DNA of 64,000 nucleotides from Cetobacterium_A somerae (GCF_044784365.2 NZ_CP173060.2), one strand, 5' to 3'; positions 1 to 7,974 are shown, counted from the stretch's first letter. The notes: generated by a model from the letters alone, not told the origin. Numbers and translations are program-made.

Positions 1-712
1 ATATAAAGTTTTTCCTTTTGTTCAACCCAACCTACAAACCACCCTAAGGTAGGATTCATATTTTTATTTAAGTTTCTTGTCGCCCAACCTGTTTTACCAT
101 ACAATGTCCAATCATCACCAGTATCCAATTTAATAATTTCTACAACAGAGTCTTGGATATTTTTTGAATAATTAAGTTCACGTTTAGCTAGTTTTTCTAA
201 AAAAATATCTGTTCAATAGCACTTATTTTTAATGGACCTCTTAGCCAAAAAGTTGTAAGATTCTTTCCAATATTTTTATTACCATAATCCATTTTAGAAA
301 TATTCTCTTGCATTCTAACTACTCCAATTTTTTGAGCTAACTGTTGATATGCAGGTAAGTGAGATAATTTCATAGCTTCTCTAAGAGATACATCTTTTTC
401 CCATGATTTATTCCATAACTTATTTCCATTATGTTTATAAGCAATGGTATCTACATCTTTAACTACTCCTAAAGAAAGGCCTATTAGAGTATTTGGAATT
501 TTAAAAGTAGAAGCAGGTTGGTATTGAGTAAATGCACGAGTTTCGTTATGTCCAATCAAAGTTTCATTTTGAACATCATAAAGAACAAAAGTACCGTTGA
601 TATTATTTTTTTTTAAAAAATTTGAAATTCTATTATTTTCTTCAAATTCAGCTCCATAGAGTGGATTTAATAATAGAATTAAAATTCCACCTATAAGATA
701 AATATATTTCAT
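1..712 (-). pseudogene. class D (OXA-type) beta-lactamase, frameshifted and cut by the window edge
   Basis: Secreted serine beta-lactamase of class D. The first 171 codons give a signal peptide (about residues 1-20), the active-site STFK (S68, K71), SHL at 117-119 in the place of the usual SxV, and YGN at 143-145, then WLRGPLKIS. Translation stops just after a run of seven T on the coding strand (near 197-210). The protein continues in another frame (LEKLAKRELNYSK...) and there carries the third motif, YGKTGW, before running off the left edge. One extra T would restore a single frame. RBS AAAGGAG lies just before ATG 712. The gene is therefore either inactivated or mis-sequenced in the homopolymer. 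The family call is firm; similarity to fusobacterial OXA-85-like enzymes is from memory. Confidence 0.85.
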
Positions 713-873
713 AAAACTCTCCTTTAAATATTTTTTAGATTAATTATTCTATTTTTCTCTGTTTAAAAGATTATAGTTATAAATTTGTGATATTATACAT
801 TAGTTTTAAACAATTAGCTATAAAAAATATTTTTTAGAAATTTTTATTTAATTTTATTCTATAGCAAATAAAA

Positions 874-895
874 AAGGAACTTTCAAAAGTTCCTT
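874..895 (-). terminator. rho-independent terminator of the small lipoprotein gene
   Basis: A 9-bp perfect stem (AAGGAACTT / AAGTTCCTT) with a 4-nt loop is followed on the minus strand by a T run. It lies directly after the stop codon at 902. Confidence 0.8.
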
Positions 896-901
896 ATAGA
901 G

Positions 902-1270
902 TTATTTTTTATTTATTTTAACTTTATTCTCTTTCATAAATTCAAGCTTTTGAATACTACCGCTGCTATAATCTAAAGAATAGTCATCATTATTTTCTAA
1001 AGAGATATAGTAAGTTCTGTTATCTTTTGGAGTTGTAAACTCAATAATATTTTCATGTTCCTTTAGTACAATATTTTCTTTTCCAACTAAGTCAGCCTTT
1101 TTATCAGCTATTCTATCATCATATGCAAAAAGTAAAACTGTCAAATTATCTTTAGGTAGAATATTTCCAATAAGATTTATTTTAATTGAGTTTTCGTTCT
1201 TCTCTTCAAGACTGTTACAACCTAATAAACTGAACATTGTTAAAACTAATCCTAACCATATTTTTTTCAT
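902..1270 (-). CDS. small predicted lipoprotein
   Basis: 122-residue secreted lipoprotein: a basic, hydrophobic signal ends in the lipobox SLLGC, with C18 the expected lipidated residue. The mature part is about 100 residues of likely beta-rich sequence with no motif that I recognise firmly. The pattern of a short beta-sandwich resembles YbaY/YscW-type small lipoproteins, but this is only an impression. RBS AAAGGAGG precedes ATG 1270, and a -10-like TATAAT lies about 30 bp upstream on the minus strand. It appears monocistronic, with its own terminator. Confidence 0.7.
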   Translation of the reverse strand: MKKIWLGLVLTMFSLLGCNSLEEKNENSIKINLIGNILPKDNLTVLLFAYDDRIADKKADLVGKENIVLKEHENIIEFTTPKDNRTYYISLENNDDYSLDYSSGSIQKLEFMKENKVKINKK

Positions 1271-1334
1271 TTTCTAACCTCCTTTTTTATAGAAGTATTA
1301 TATCATATAAAATTAGAAATTCTTCAAAAAGGAG

Positions 1335-1370
1335 GAGAGCCTCTGGGGGGATAGAGGCTCTCTGGGGGGA
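1335..1370. repeat. G-tract hairpin with a direct repeat, between divergent genes
   Basis: A 10-bp perfect stem (GAGAGCCTCT 1335-1344 / AGAGGCTCTC 1353-1362) has a loop containing six G. The string CTCTGGGGGGA occurs twice, at 1341-1351 and 1360-1370, so two G6 tracts sit 13 bp apart. This is striking in very AT-rich DNA. There is no T run on the plus side and only a delayed, short one on the minus side, so a simple terminator is not a good fit. The rest of 1280-1548 shows no gene. Confidence 0.6.
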
Positions 1371-1548
1371 TTAAAATTATATTATTACTTTTTAACACTT
1401 CTCATAATATTTAGACAACGGGTTTTACAAAAAAGTTTTAAAATTTTTATAAAAATTAAAATAGTTTATAAAAATATTTTGTGATATTATGAATAAATGA
1501 TAAATTAGATTTATAAAAATACAGAATAAGTTAAGCAGGGAGGTAATT

Positions 1549-2178
1549 TTGATACTTGAGGGGTTTAAATTTGGAATGTTGCTACAAATTGCAATAGGAC
1601 CGGTATGTATGTACATTTTTTCTTTAGGAATTGGTCAAAGCTTTTGGCGAGCAGAATCAGGTGTTTTAGGAGTTGTTTCAGCAGATGCTCTCTATATAGC
1701 ACTTGCAATTTTAGGTATTTCGTCTTTTGTAAAAAAAGAAAAAATTCAATATGGATTTAATATTTTAGGAACTTTAATTATTATTCTTTTTGGAATGGAA
1801 CTTTTCTTAGGGTATTTTGGGATATCAATTCTTCCAAAAATGAATATATTTGGAGATTCTAGTTCAAGTTCTCCTTTTATTAAAGCATTTCTTTTAACGG
1901 GAGCAAATCCTATGACAATTCTATTTTGGATAGGAGTCTTTACTACAAGAACTAATGATGAAAATTTCACTAAAAAATCTACACTTCTTTTTGCTTTTGG
2001 AGCTCTTTTGGCTACTTTATTTTTTCTAACTTTGATAGTTTTTTTAGGATCTATAACAAATAATTTTTTATCTCAACGAATACTGAGTTTATTAAATTCA
2101 GGTGTTGGACTTGTTTTAATATATTTTGGAGTGAAAAAAGGCTTGGCATCTATAAAATTAAAAAAGATGATTAAATAA
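1549..2178 (+). CDS. LysE/RhtB-family amino-acid exporter
   Basis: 209-residue membrane protein of the LysE superfamily, which exports amino acids or other small metabolites. It shows the family's N-terminal layout with AIGPVC (about residues 15-20) at the start of the first helix, about six hydrophobic segments, and the family's normal length. The start is TTG 1549, chosen because GGGAGG lies 7 nt upstream and no ATG is suitably placed. It is followed 20 bp later by an acetyltransferase gene on the same strand, so the two may be cotranscribed. The substrate cannot be read from sequence. Confidence 0.8.
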   Translation: MILEGFKFGMLLQIAIGPVCMYIFSLGIGQSFWRAESGVLGVVSADALYIALAILGISSFVKKEKIQYGFNILGTLIIILFGMELFLGYFGISILPKMNIFGDSSSSSPFIKAFLLTGANPMTILFWIGVFTTRTNDENFTKKSTLLFAFGALLATLFFLTLIVFLGSITNNFLSQRILSLLNSGVGLVLIYFGVKKGLASIKLKKMIK

Positions 2179-2201
2179 AATATATTTAAGAGGAGATAAT
2201 G

Positions 2202-2789
2202 ATGACGGAAAGAGAGAAAATGTTAGCTGGTTTGTTATATGATTGTGGAGATAGTGAACTATTAGCTCAATGGCATAAAGCTAAAGATTTAATAAGATCT
2301 TACAATCAAATAGACTCTAGTAATTTAGAAGAAAAAAATGCAATATTGACAGAATTATTAGGAGGTAAGGGAAAAAACCTTTGGATTACAGCGCCTTTTT
2401 TTGTAGACTATGGAAATAATATTTATTTTGGAAATAATTGTGAAGTAAATATGAATTGCACCTTTTTAGATGATAATAAAATTATAATTGGAGATAATAT
2501 TTTAATTGCTCCCAATGTTCAAATATATACAGCATTCCATCCCTTAAATGCCATTGATAGGTTTGGAGAAATAAAAGAAGATGGAACATTTGAATTTTGT
2601 AAAACTCAAACAGCACCAGTAACAATAGGAGATAATGTTTGGATAGGTGGAGGTGTTATAATTCTACCTGGAGTCACAATTGGAAATAATGTTGTTATAG
2701 GAGCTGGAAGTGTTGTAACAAAAGATATTCCTTCCAATTTTCTTGCTTTTGGAAATCCCTGTAAAGTTATTAAAAGTTTAAGCAAATAA
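2202..2789 (+). CDS. maltose/galactoside-type sugar O-acetyltransferase (left-handed beta-helix)
   Basis: Cytoplasmic acetyl-CoA-dependent O-acetyltransferase of the Maa/LacA/NodL family. It has an N-terminal Mac domain (EREKMLAGLLYDCGDSEL...), then hexapeptide-repeat coils (IGDNVWIGGG, VTIGNNVVIGAGSVV) and the catalytic histidine in YTAFHPL. The length (195 residues) is normal. Two ATG codons are in tandem at 2199 and 2202; the second is preferred because it is 6 nt from AGGAG, while the first is only 3 nt away. These enzymes acetylate free sugars, possibly as detoxification; the real acceptor is not predictable. Confidence 0.85.
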   Translation: MTEREKMLAGLLYDCGDSELLAQWHKAKDLIRSYNQIDSSNLEEKNAILTELLGGKGKNLWITAPFFVDYGNNIYFGNNCEVNMNCTFLDDNKIIIGDNILIAPNVQIYTAFHPLNAIDRFGEIKEDGTFEFCKTQTAPVTIGDNVWIGGGVIILPGVTIGNNVVIGAGSVVTKDIPSNFLAFGNPCKVIKSLSK

Positions 2790-2837
2790 AAGCAATATAA
2801 CTTTTCTAATTGTTAATTATGAAGTGTTAGTTATAAG

Positions 2838-2877
2838 AAAAAAAGCAGCTCACATTTTTGTGATCTGCTTTTTTTAA
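2838..2877. terminator. bidirectional terminator between convergent genes
   Basis: Stem AGCAGCTCAC / GTGATCTGCT (2844-2853 / 2860-2869, one mismatch) is flanked by an A run on the left and a T run on the right. It serves the acetyltransferase gene and the convergent XRE regulator. The same stem core, AGCAGCTCAC, recurs in the terminator at 36489. Confidence 0.8.
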
Positions 2878-3422
2878 TAAAAAATTAAATTATAAAATCT
2901 AACAAGCTCATCTTGAGTATTTTTATAAATATGTTCCCTATCAGCTAAAAATTTTATAGATTGTCCTTTTGATAATAGAAAAACTTGGTTTTCAACATGA
3001 AGTTCTAAGGTTCCTTCACTCATAATTATATACTCTTCTACGCCAGAGTTATGAGGTTGAGATACATGATTACACCCTTTTTTTAATTCAATTGTTAAAA
3101 TCTCAAATTTTTTATTACTATCAAATGGAAATATAGGATATAGTTTCATAAGATTGTTGCTTTCTAGAATAGGAGATATATTCTTTTCATCAACTATAGT
3201 TAACTCCTCTTCCTCCCCTTCAATAAAAAAAGAGAAAGAAACTTTTAAAGCTGTAGATATTTTCCAAAGAGTAGAAACTGTTGGATTAGATTTTCCATTT
3301 TCAATTTGAGAAAGCATAGCTTTACTAACCCCTGTTTGTAAAGAGAGTTCTTCTAAACTTAAATTCTTATCTTTTCTTAATCTATTTAAACGTTGACCAA
3401 TTAAAATATTTAGATTTTCCAT
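2874..3422 (-). CDS. XRE-family regulator with C-terminal cupin domain
   Basis: Transcription regulator of about 182 residues: an N-terminal XRE helix-turn-helix (about residues 5-60; LSLEELSLQTGVSKAMLSQI) and a C-terminal single cupin barrel (about 105-180; HNSGVEEYIIMSEGTLELHV) that probably binds a small effector. An upstream GTG (3434) would overlap the AAGGTG ribosome-binding site, so ATG 3422 is the better start. It is divergent from a 78-residue gene, with a shared 110-bp promoter region. Such regulators often control adjacent amino-acid or polyamine genes; the orphan peptide-binding lipoprotein gene at 3997 is a possible target (inference). Confidence 0.85.
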   Translation of the reverse strand: MENLNILIGQRLNRLRKDKNLSLEELSLQTGVSKAMLSQIENGKSNPTVSTLWKISTALKVSFSFFIEGEEEELTIVDEKNISPILESNNLMKLYPIFPFDSNKKFEILTIELKKGCNHVSQPHNSGVEEYIIMSEGTLELHVENQVFLLSKGQSIKFLADREHIYKNTQDELVRFYNLIFY

Positions 3423-3487
3423 ATAATCACACACCTTATTTATTATTCACTCTAAAGAATAACAGTTTAGAAAAAAAAATACAACAT

Positions 3488-3509
3488 AAAAAAAATCGTT
3501 ATATTAAAA
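3488..3509 (+). repeat. ATCGTTAT repeat, copy 1 (copy 2 at 3791-3812)
   Basis: AAAAATCGTTATATTAAAA occurs before the 78-residue gene. A near-identical copy, AAAAATCGTTATTTTAAAA, lies just after its stop codon at 3792-3812. The pair could be operators for the neighbouring XRE regulator or the edges of a small inserted unit. The sequence is AT-rich, so chance similarity contributes. Confidence 0.4.
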
Positions 3510-3525
3510 AAAAATATGTTATAAT
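3496..3525 (+). promoter_or_regulatory. candidate promoter of the 78-residue gene
   Basis: -10 TATAAT at 3520-3525 with a weak -35 (TCGTTA, 3496-3501) and an 18-bp spacer. The -35 lies inside a 20-bp sequence (3488-3509) that is repeated with one change downstream of the gene. Confidence 0.45.
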
Positions 3526-3546
3526 GAAAAAAGAGGTGATTATAGA

Positions 3547-3783
3547 GTGAAAATATATTATGTTATTAGAGTTTTAAAAAATGGTATAAAAGAAAAAGTA
3601 TTTGAAGGAACTTTTGAGTTAGCCACAAGTTTATTATGGAACAGAAATTATTTCACTCATGATTTTGAAACACTAAAAGATTGCGAGAATTTTGAGGATT
3701 TAATTTTAAAATATAAATTTGGACGAGAGTATATTTATAAAGAAGTTTCAAAGGAGGAGTATGACAAGGCTTTAAATAGTTAG
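3547..3783 (+). CDS. small conserved-looking protein of unknown function
   Basis: 78 residues, soluble, mixed charged and aromatic (MKIYYVIRVLKNGIKEKV...), with no signal peptide or membrane segment. GTG start at 3547 with GAGGTG 8 nt upstream. I do not recognise a family. It lies divergent from the XRE-cupin regulator and is flanked by the two copies of the ATCGTTAT repeat. The good codon pattern and ribosome-binding site support a real gene. Confidence 0.6.
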   Translation: MKIYYVIRVLKNGIKEKVFEGTFELATSLLWNRNYFTHDFETLKDCENFEDLILKYKFGREYIYKEVSKEEYDKALNS

Positions 3784-3807
3784 TAAAAAATAAAAAAATC
3801 GTTATTT

Positions 3808-3900
3808 TAAAATAGTAGCGAACAATTTTTTTTTAAAAAATCTTCTGAACTCTTAATTTCTATATGAAGAAAAATAGTATTACGAACAAAAGTTTAAAAA
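3808..3900 (+). promoter_or_regulatory. two CGAACAA sites upstream of the peptide-binding lipoprotein gene
   Basis: CGAACAA lies at 3819 (context TAGTAGCGAACAATTTT) and 3883 (TAGTATTACGAACAAAAG), 64 bp apart on the same strand. The same pair with 66-bp spacing precedes the alanine symporter gene (13239-13330). The shared form is roughly TAnTAnCGAACAA followed by A/T. No clear -35/-10 pair was settled between 3900 and the start at 3997. Confidence 0.5.
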
Positions 3901-3996
3901 AAAAGTTATCTAGAAACACTTTTGAAAAAATGATACCATATTGGGAATAGATAAAGAGTTAGTGTCTTTTTAGGCATTAAAAAGGAGAGAAAAAAT

Positions 3997-5511
3997 ATGA
4001 AAAGAAAATTGAGTTTATTATATTTAGTTATAGTAATGATTTTAGTCGCATCTTGTAGTAAAAAAGAAAAAGTTGAATCTAAAAAAGAGGTTATTGCAGC
4101 TCAAGTAGGTGCAGCTAAAAGTTTGGATCCTCAAGGAACTAATGATAAACGATCACTTGAAGTTATGGTTCAAGTATACGATACTTTGGTAGAAGTTGAT
4201 AAAAATATGGAGTTAAAAGATGGTTTAGCTGAAAGTTGGGAGTATATCACTCCTACAAAAATTAGATTTAAATTAAAAGATGGAATTAAATTTCATAATG
4301 AGGAACCTTTAAAAGTTGAAGATGTAATATTCTCTTTAAATAGAGTTAAGAATTCTAAAATAGTTGGAGCAATTGGTGAAAGTATTGAAAGTGTTGAAAA
4401 GGTAGATAATAAAACTTTTGATATAAATACAAAATATCCAACGAAGACACTTTTAAAGTTTTTAGCTGATCCTGGAGCTTCAATTGTAAGTGAAAAGGCT
4501 GTTAATGAGTATGGTAATAGTTTTGGTCAAATCCCCGTTGGAACAGGACCTTTTATCTTAGAAGAGTGGGTAACAGGGGATAAGATTGTTTTAAAAAGTA
4601 ATAAAGAACATACTTTTAAAAAGCCAAATATTGATAAGTTAGTTTTTAGGAGTATCCCAGAGGCTACAAATAGAGTTATTGGATTAGAAACAGGAGAGAT
4701 TGATGTAGCTTACGCTGTTTCCCCTATTGATGCAGAGCAAGTTTTAAAAAATTCGAAATTAGAATTAATGACAATAGATCCATTAGCAATAGAGTTTATT
4801 GGATTTAATATAAAGGATTCAAAGTTAAAAGATGAAAATTTAAGAAAAGCAATAATTTATGCTTTAAATTCAGATGAGATATTGGGAACAGTTTTAGGAA
4901 CATATGCTGAAAGTATAAATTCACCGTTAGCTAAGAATATGTTTGGCTATACAGAGAATAGAGTGAAGTATAGTCAAGATATAGATAAAGCTAAGGAGTA
5001 TTTGGATAAAGTTGAAAATAAGGAGGATTTAAATCTATCTATAACAATTCATAGTAATAGTGATAGCATGCAGATTTCTCAAATAATTCAAGCACAATTA
5101 AAGGATATTGGAATAAATTTAACTATAAATCCTTTAGAGTGGGGAACTTTTATAAGTGAAACATCTAATGGAAAGCATCAACTTTTTCATTTGGGAAAAA
5201 CATCGCCAACTGGTGATGGGGAGGAAGCGTTAACTGTTTTCAATGAAAAATTTATAGGAGCTGCTGGAAATAGATTTTTCTATTCAAATCCGAAAGTTAA
5301 TGAACTTTTAACTTTAGCTAAAGAGGAGACTGATGATAAAAAAAGAGAAGCGTATTATCAAGAGGTTTGCCAAATAATTCAAGAGGATGGAGTTATGGCA
5401 ATCTCATTTACAAGAAAAGTTATTGCTGGAGTTAATAAAAATATATCAAATTTTGAACCACATCCAAGTGGAATGCATAGATTTTATAAAGTGGATAAAG
5501 AGGTAAAGTAA
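3997..5511 (+). CDS. peptide/nickel-type ABC substrate-binding lipoprotein (SBP family 5)
   Basis: 504-residue periplasmic solute-binding lipoprotein of the DppA/OppA family. Signal with lipobox LVASC (C20); mature domain with the typical opening (SLDPQGTNDKRSLEVMVQVYDTL), FKLKDGIKFHNEEPLKVEDV, and the end region YYQEVCQIIQEDG. No permease or ATPase genes are next to it, so it is an orphan binding protein. Its stop overlaps the start of prephenate dehydratase (TAATG), so the two are translationally coupled, which suggests a link to peptide or aromatic amino-acid supply. RBS AAAGGAGAG. Possible control by the paired CGAACAA sites upstream. Confidence 0.9.
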   Translation: MKRKLSLLYLVIVMILVASCSKKEKVESKKEVIAAQVGAAKSLDPQGTNDKRSLEVMVQVYDTLVEVDKNMELKDGLAESWEYITPTKIRFKLKDGIKFHNEEPLKVEDVIFSLNRVKNSKIVGAIGESIESVEKVDNKTFDINTKYPTKTLLKFLADPGASIVSEKAVNEYGNSFGQIPVGTGPFILEEWVTGDKIVLKSNKEHTFKKPNIDKLVFRSIPEATNRVIGLETGEIDVAYAVSPIDAEQVLKNSKLELMTIDPLAIEFIGFNIKDSKLKDENLRKAIIYALNSDEILGTVLGTYAESINSPLAKNMFGYTENRVKYSQDIDKAKEYLDKVENKEDLNLSITIHSNSDSMQISQIIQAQLKDIGINLTINPLEWGTFISETSNGKHQLFHLGKTSPTGDGEEALTVFNEKFIGAAGNRFFYSNPKVNELLTLAKEETDDKKREAYYQEVCQIIQEDGVMAISFTRKVIAGVNKNISNFEPHPSGMHRFYKVDKEVK

Positions 5512-6344
5512 TGATAGAAAAGATTAAAGTTGGTTATCAAGGGGTAGAAGGAGCATTTAGTCAAGAGGCGATGATTCACTATTTTGGGGAAGGGATTGGA
5601 GCACAAAATTATAAAACATTTGAAGATGTTTTTATTGCTGTGAAGAATGGAGAGGTCGAATGTGGAGTTTTACCAATTGAAAACTCTACAACAGGATCAA
5701 TAAATTTAGTTTATGATCTTTTAGAAAAATATAACCTTTTCATAGTGGGAGAGGTTTGTATAAGGATAATTCAAAATCTGATAGGAAATAAAGATGCTCG
5801 GTTAGAGGATATTAAAGAGATATACTCACATCCCCAAGGATTTGAACAAAGTAAAAAGTTTATAGATTCTTTAGGAGAAATTAAGCATATAAATTATCAT
5901 AATACTGCTTTAAGTGTAAAATATGTGAAAGATTCAAATTCTTTAGAAAAAGGAGCTATTGGGAGCAAAAGAGCCTGTGAAATTAATGATTTAAAAATTC
6001 TAAAAGAGAATATCAACGATAACTTAGATAATAAAACCAGATTTATTATTGTGGAGTCTTGTATAAAAAATAGTTTAGCAAATAATAAAATCACAGTTGG
6101 AGTAAAATTAAAACATGAAGTTGGAAGTTTGTATAAAATATTAGGGGAATTCTATAAGCGAGGGATAAATTTAACAAAAATTGAATCAAGGCCTGTAGGA
6201 GATGGGACATTTTCCTATAACTTTTATATTGATTTAGAGGGAAATTTATCTGATAGTAATTTAAAAGAGGCTCTTAGTCAGATAAGGCTCGGAGTTGAAA
6301 AGTTAAAAATATATGGGACATATAAAAAATGTGAAATTAGATAA
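5511..6344 (+). CDS. pheA: prephenate dehydratase
   Basis: Converts prephenate to phenylpyruvate in phenylalanine synthesis. 277 residues, monofunctional (no chorismate mutase domain): two-lobe catalytic domain 1-185 with GVEGAFSQEA near the N terminus, GVLPIENSTTGSI, and the essential TRF at 176-178; then an ACT regulatory domain (about 194-270) with the ESRP motif for phenylalanine feedback. Its start overlaps the stop of the peptide-binding protein by one base. A lone pheA coupled to a peptide-binding protein is not the usual aromatic-operon setting. The catalytic call is firm. Confidence 0.92.
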   Translation: MIEKIKVGYQGVEGAFSQEAMIHYFGEGIGAQNYKTFEDVFIAVKNGEVECGVLPIENSTTGSINLVYDLLEKYNLFIVGEVCIRIIQNLIGNKDARLEDIKEIYSHPQGFEQSKKFIDSLGEIKHINYHNTALSVKYVKDSNSLEKGAIGSKRACEINDLKILKENINDNLDNKTRFIIVESCIKNSLANNKITVGVKLKHEVGSLYKILGEFYKRGINLTKIESRPVGDGTFSYNFYIDLEGNLSDSNLKEALSQIRLGVEKLKIYGTYKKCEIR

Positions 6345-6405
6345 TAAAAAACTTCCTTTATAGTAGTAGTTTTACCCTAGAAGCATCTACTATTATAAAG
6401 GAAGT
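6345..6405 (-). terminator. long hairpin terminator for the outer-membrane protein gene
   Basis: A 19-bp stem (one G-T pair) with a 17-nt loop: ACTTCCTTTATAGTAGTAG at 6351-6369 pairs with CTACTATTATAAAGGAAGT at about 6387-6405. On the minus strand it ends in six T, so it terminates the gene at 6441-7172. On the plus strand no T run follows, but it could still act as a 3' stabiliser for pheA mRNA. Confidence 0.7.
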
Positions 6406-6440
6406 GTATGAATAAAAATTAATTTTTTAATTAGTTAAAT

Positions 6441-7172
6441 CTAGTATGAGAATTTATATCCAAATCCTAAAGTAACTCTTGAATAATCAAGTGATTTTTT
6501 ATGAGAGTCAGTTGCTCCATCTACAGTTCCTTTAACTTTAGCTTGGTTAGCTTGGTACATAATATCTACAGTAAAGTTATTATATTCCATTCCTGTTCCA
6601 ACACCATAGTAGAAACCATCATCTATTTTAGTTGAATAGTTAACACCTGCAATCTCTCCATCTTTTGAATTAAAATTAAATGAGTATCCTACGTTAGCTT
6701 TTACGTATGGAGTAATTCCATTTTCAAAAGTAGTAAAATTATACTTTCCAACTACATATAAAGGTGCAGAATCATATTTTCCAATTTCATAGTTTACACC
6801 ATTTCTATTTTCTGATTTTAATCCAGCATGATTTTGGTAAGCTACCCCAAGTCCTAACTCAAAGTTATCAGTTATATTTCTTGTATTTTCTATAGCAAAT
6901 TCATAACCCATTTTTTTAGTATCTCCATTAGATACTTTTATTCCATTTTTTTCATGATAGATTGAGTGTGAATCATATTGTGACCATACATCTAAACCTG
7001 TTCTTATATATAAATTATTTTTAGTAGTTGCTACAACAACCTCTTCAACTGGAGCTATTATAACCTCTTCTGTAATAATGATTTCTTCTACAACTTCAAC
7101 TGGTTGAGCAACTTCTTTAGCATAAGCTGTTGTTCCTAAAGCGATAAGTGATAATAAAAATAATTTTTTCAT
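6441..7172 (-). CDS. outer-membrane beta-barrel protein
   Basis: 243-residue outer-membrane protein. Signal peptide cut after AYA (about residue 18), then a Val/Glu-rich, low-complexity linker (about 20-50; VEEIIITEEVIIAPVEEVVV), then an OmpW/OmpA-like barrel of about 8 strands (alternating hydrophobic residues, Gly/Tyr/Phe-rich) with an aromatic C terminus (LGFGYKFSY) as required for assembly by BamA. RBS GGGAGG before ATG 7172. The upstream DNA carries TTTGTAAAT...ATTACAAAT (7198-7222), which resembles the PerR-type palindrome seen elsewhere here but with the wrong spacing. The substrate is unknown. Confidence 0.85.
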   Translation of the reverse strand: MKKLFLLSLIALGTTAYAKEVAQPVEVVEEIIITEEVIIAPVEEVVVATTKNNLYIRTGLDVWSQYDSHSIYHEKNGIKVSNGDTKKMGYEFAIENTRNITDNFELGLGVAYQNHAGLKSENRNGVNYEIGKYDSAPLYVVGKYNFTTFENGITPYVKANVGYSFNFNSKDGEIAGVNYSTKIDDGFYYGVGTGMEYNNFTVDIMYQANQAKVKGTVDGATDSHKKSLDYSRVTLGFGYKFSY

Positions 7173-7313
7173 AATTTTTGAATCCTCCCTAAAAACTTTT
7201 GTAAATAAATTATATTACAAATAAAAAAAAATAACTATTTGAAATCTATTACAAGTAAAAAAGGTAAGAGACTGCATAATACGAAGAAATTAAAACTATT
7301 AGATTAAATTTTT

Positions 7314-7949
7314 TTAAATATTATCTGGCCACTTTAAAATATGAATAGTCTTTCCAACTTTAGATATTACTTTAGCGTCATCAAGTTCTTTTAAAACTTT
7401 TCGTAAGTGTCGATCAGAGACTTTTAAAAAACCAGCCATTTCTATATATTTAATTTTTTCAACTTTATTATTTTGTGAAAGCTCTTTTAAATAATTTAAA
7501 ATTCGTTCATCTAAAGGTTTTTGGTGATAGCTTAAAATATGTGTCATAGTTGATGTTAATTTACTTGTTACAGTTCTTAGAAGTAGTTCGTAAAGTCTAT
7601 CATTTCCAGAAATCATTTTTTTGAAATCTTCTCTTAAAATACCAATAACTATACAAGGTGTTAAAGCTTCAACATTTACATTTATATCTTTATTTTGAAT
7701 ATATTCTACTTCACCTAAAATTTGTAGAGGTTTGCAAAACTCAATGATAACCTCTTTATCTCCATAAAAGGCTGAATAGATTTTAATTTTTCCTTCTACA
7801 AAAAAATATAAAGACTGACTTTCCTCTTTAACAGAGAAGATCATCTCACCTTTTAAAAATCTTTTAATAAAAAATTTATCTAAAAGTTCGGGTTTCATAT
7901 ATTTTTCTAAATCATATTTTTTTAAATAATAGGTTATTTCATTTTTCAT
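7314..7949 (-). CDS. Crp/Fnr-family transcription regulator
   Basis: 211 residues: N-terminal cyclic-nucleotide-binding-type beta-roll (about 15-130; EESQSLYFFVEGKIKIYSAF) and a C-terminal winged helix (about 140-205; IEMAGFLKVSDRHLRKVLKEL). There are too few cysteines in the N-terminal part for an Fnr iron-sulfur cluster, so a YeiL- or CfaR-like sensor of another signal is more likely. It is transcribed divergently from a MATE efflux gene, with 99 bp between. A CCGG-ended imperfect palindrome lies in that gap and is the obvious candidate operator. Start ATG 7949 with CGGAG upstream. Confidence 0.88.
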   Translation of the reverse strand: MKNEITYYLKKYDLEKYMKPELLDKFFIKRFLKGEMIFSVKEESQSLYFFVEGKIKIYSAFYGDKEVIIEFCKPLQILGEVEYIQNKDINVNVEALTPCIVIGILREDFKKMISGNDRLYELLLRTVTSKLTSTMTHILSYHQKPLDERILNYLKELSQNNKVEKIKYIEMAGFLKVSDRHLRKVLKELDDAKVISKVGKTIHILKWPDNI

Positions 7950-7974
7950 TTAAACTCCGTAATATTTTTATTTT

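Noticed and set aside
3808..3900. Sigma-54 promoter activated by paired upstream sites
   Set aside because: No GG-N10-GC element lies between the CGAACAA pair and the gene; the symporter copy instead has a sigma-70-like TATAAT.
6345..6405. MITE-like element from the 19-bp inverted repeat
   Set aside because: The T6 tail on the minus strand and the place right after the gene fit an ordinary long-stem terminator; no target duplication was seen.
7198..7222. A third PerR box before the outer-membrane protein gene
   Set aside because: The arms TTTGTAA/TTACAAA are about 10 bp apart instead of 3 or fewer, so it does not fit the 7-1-7 form; the overlap with an AT-rich -10 region can explain it.
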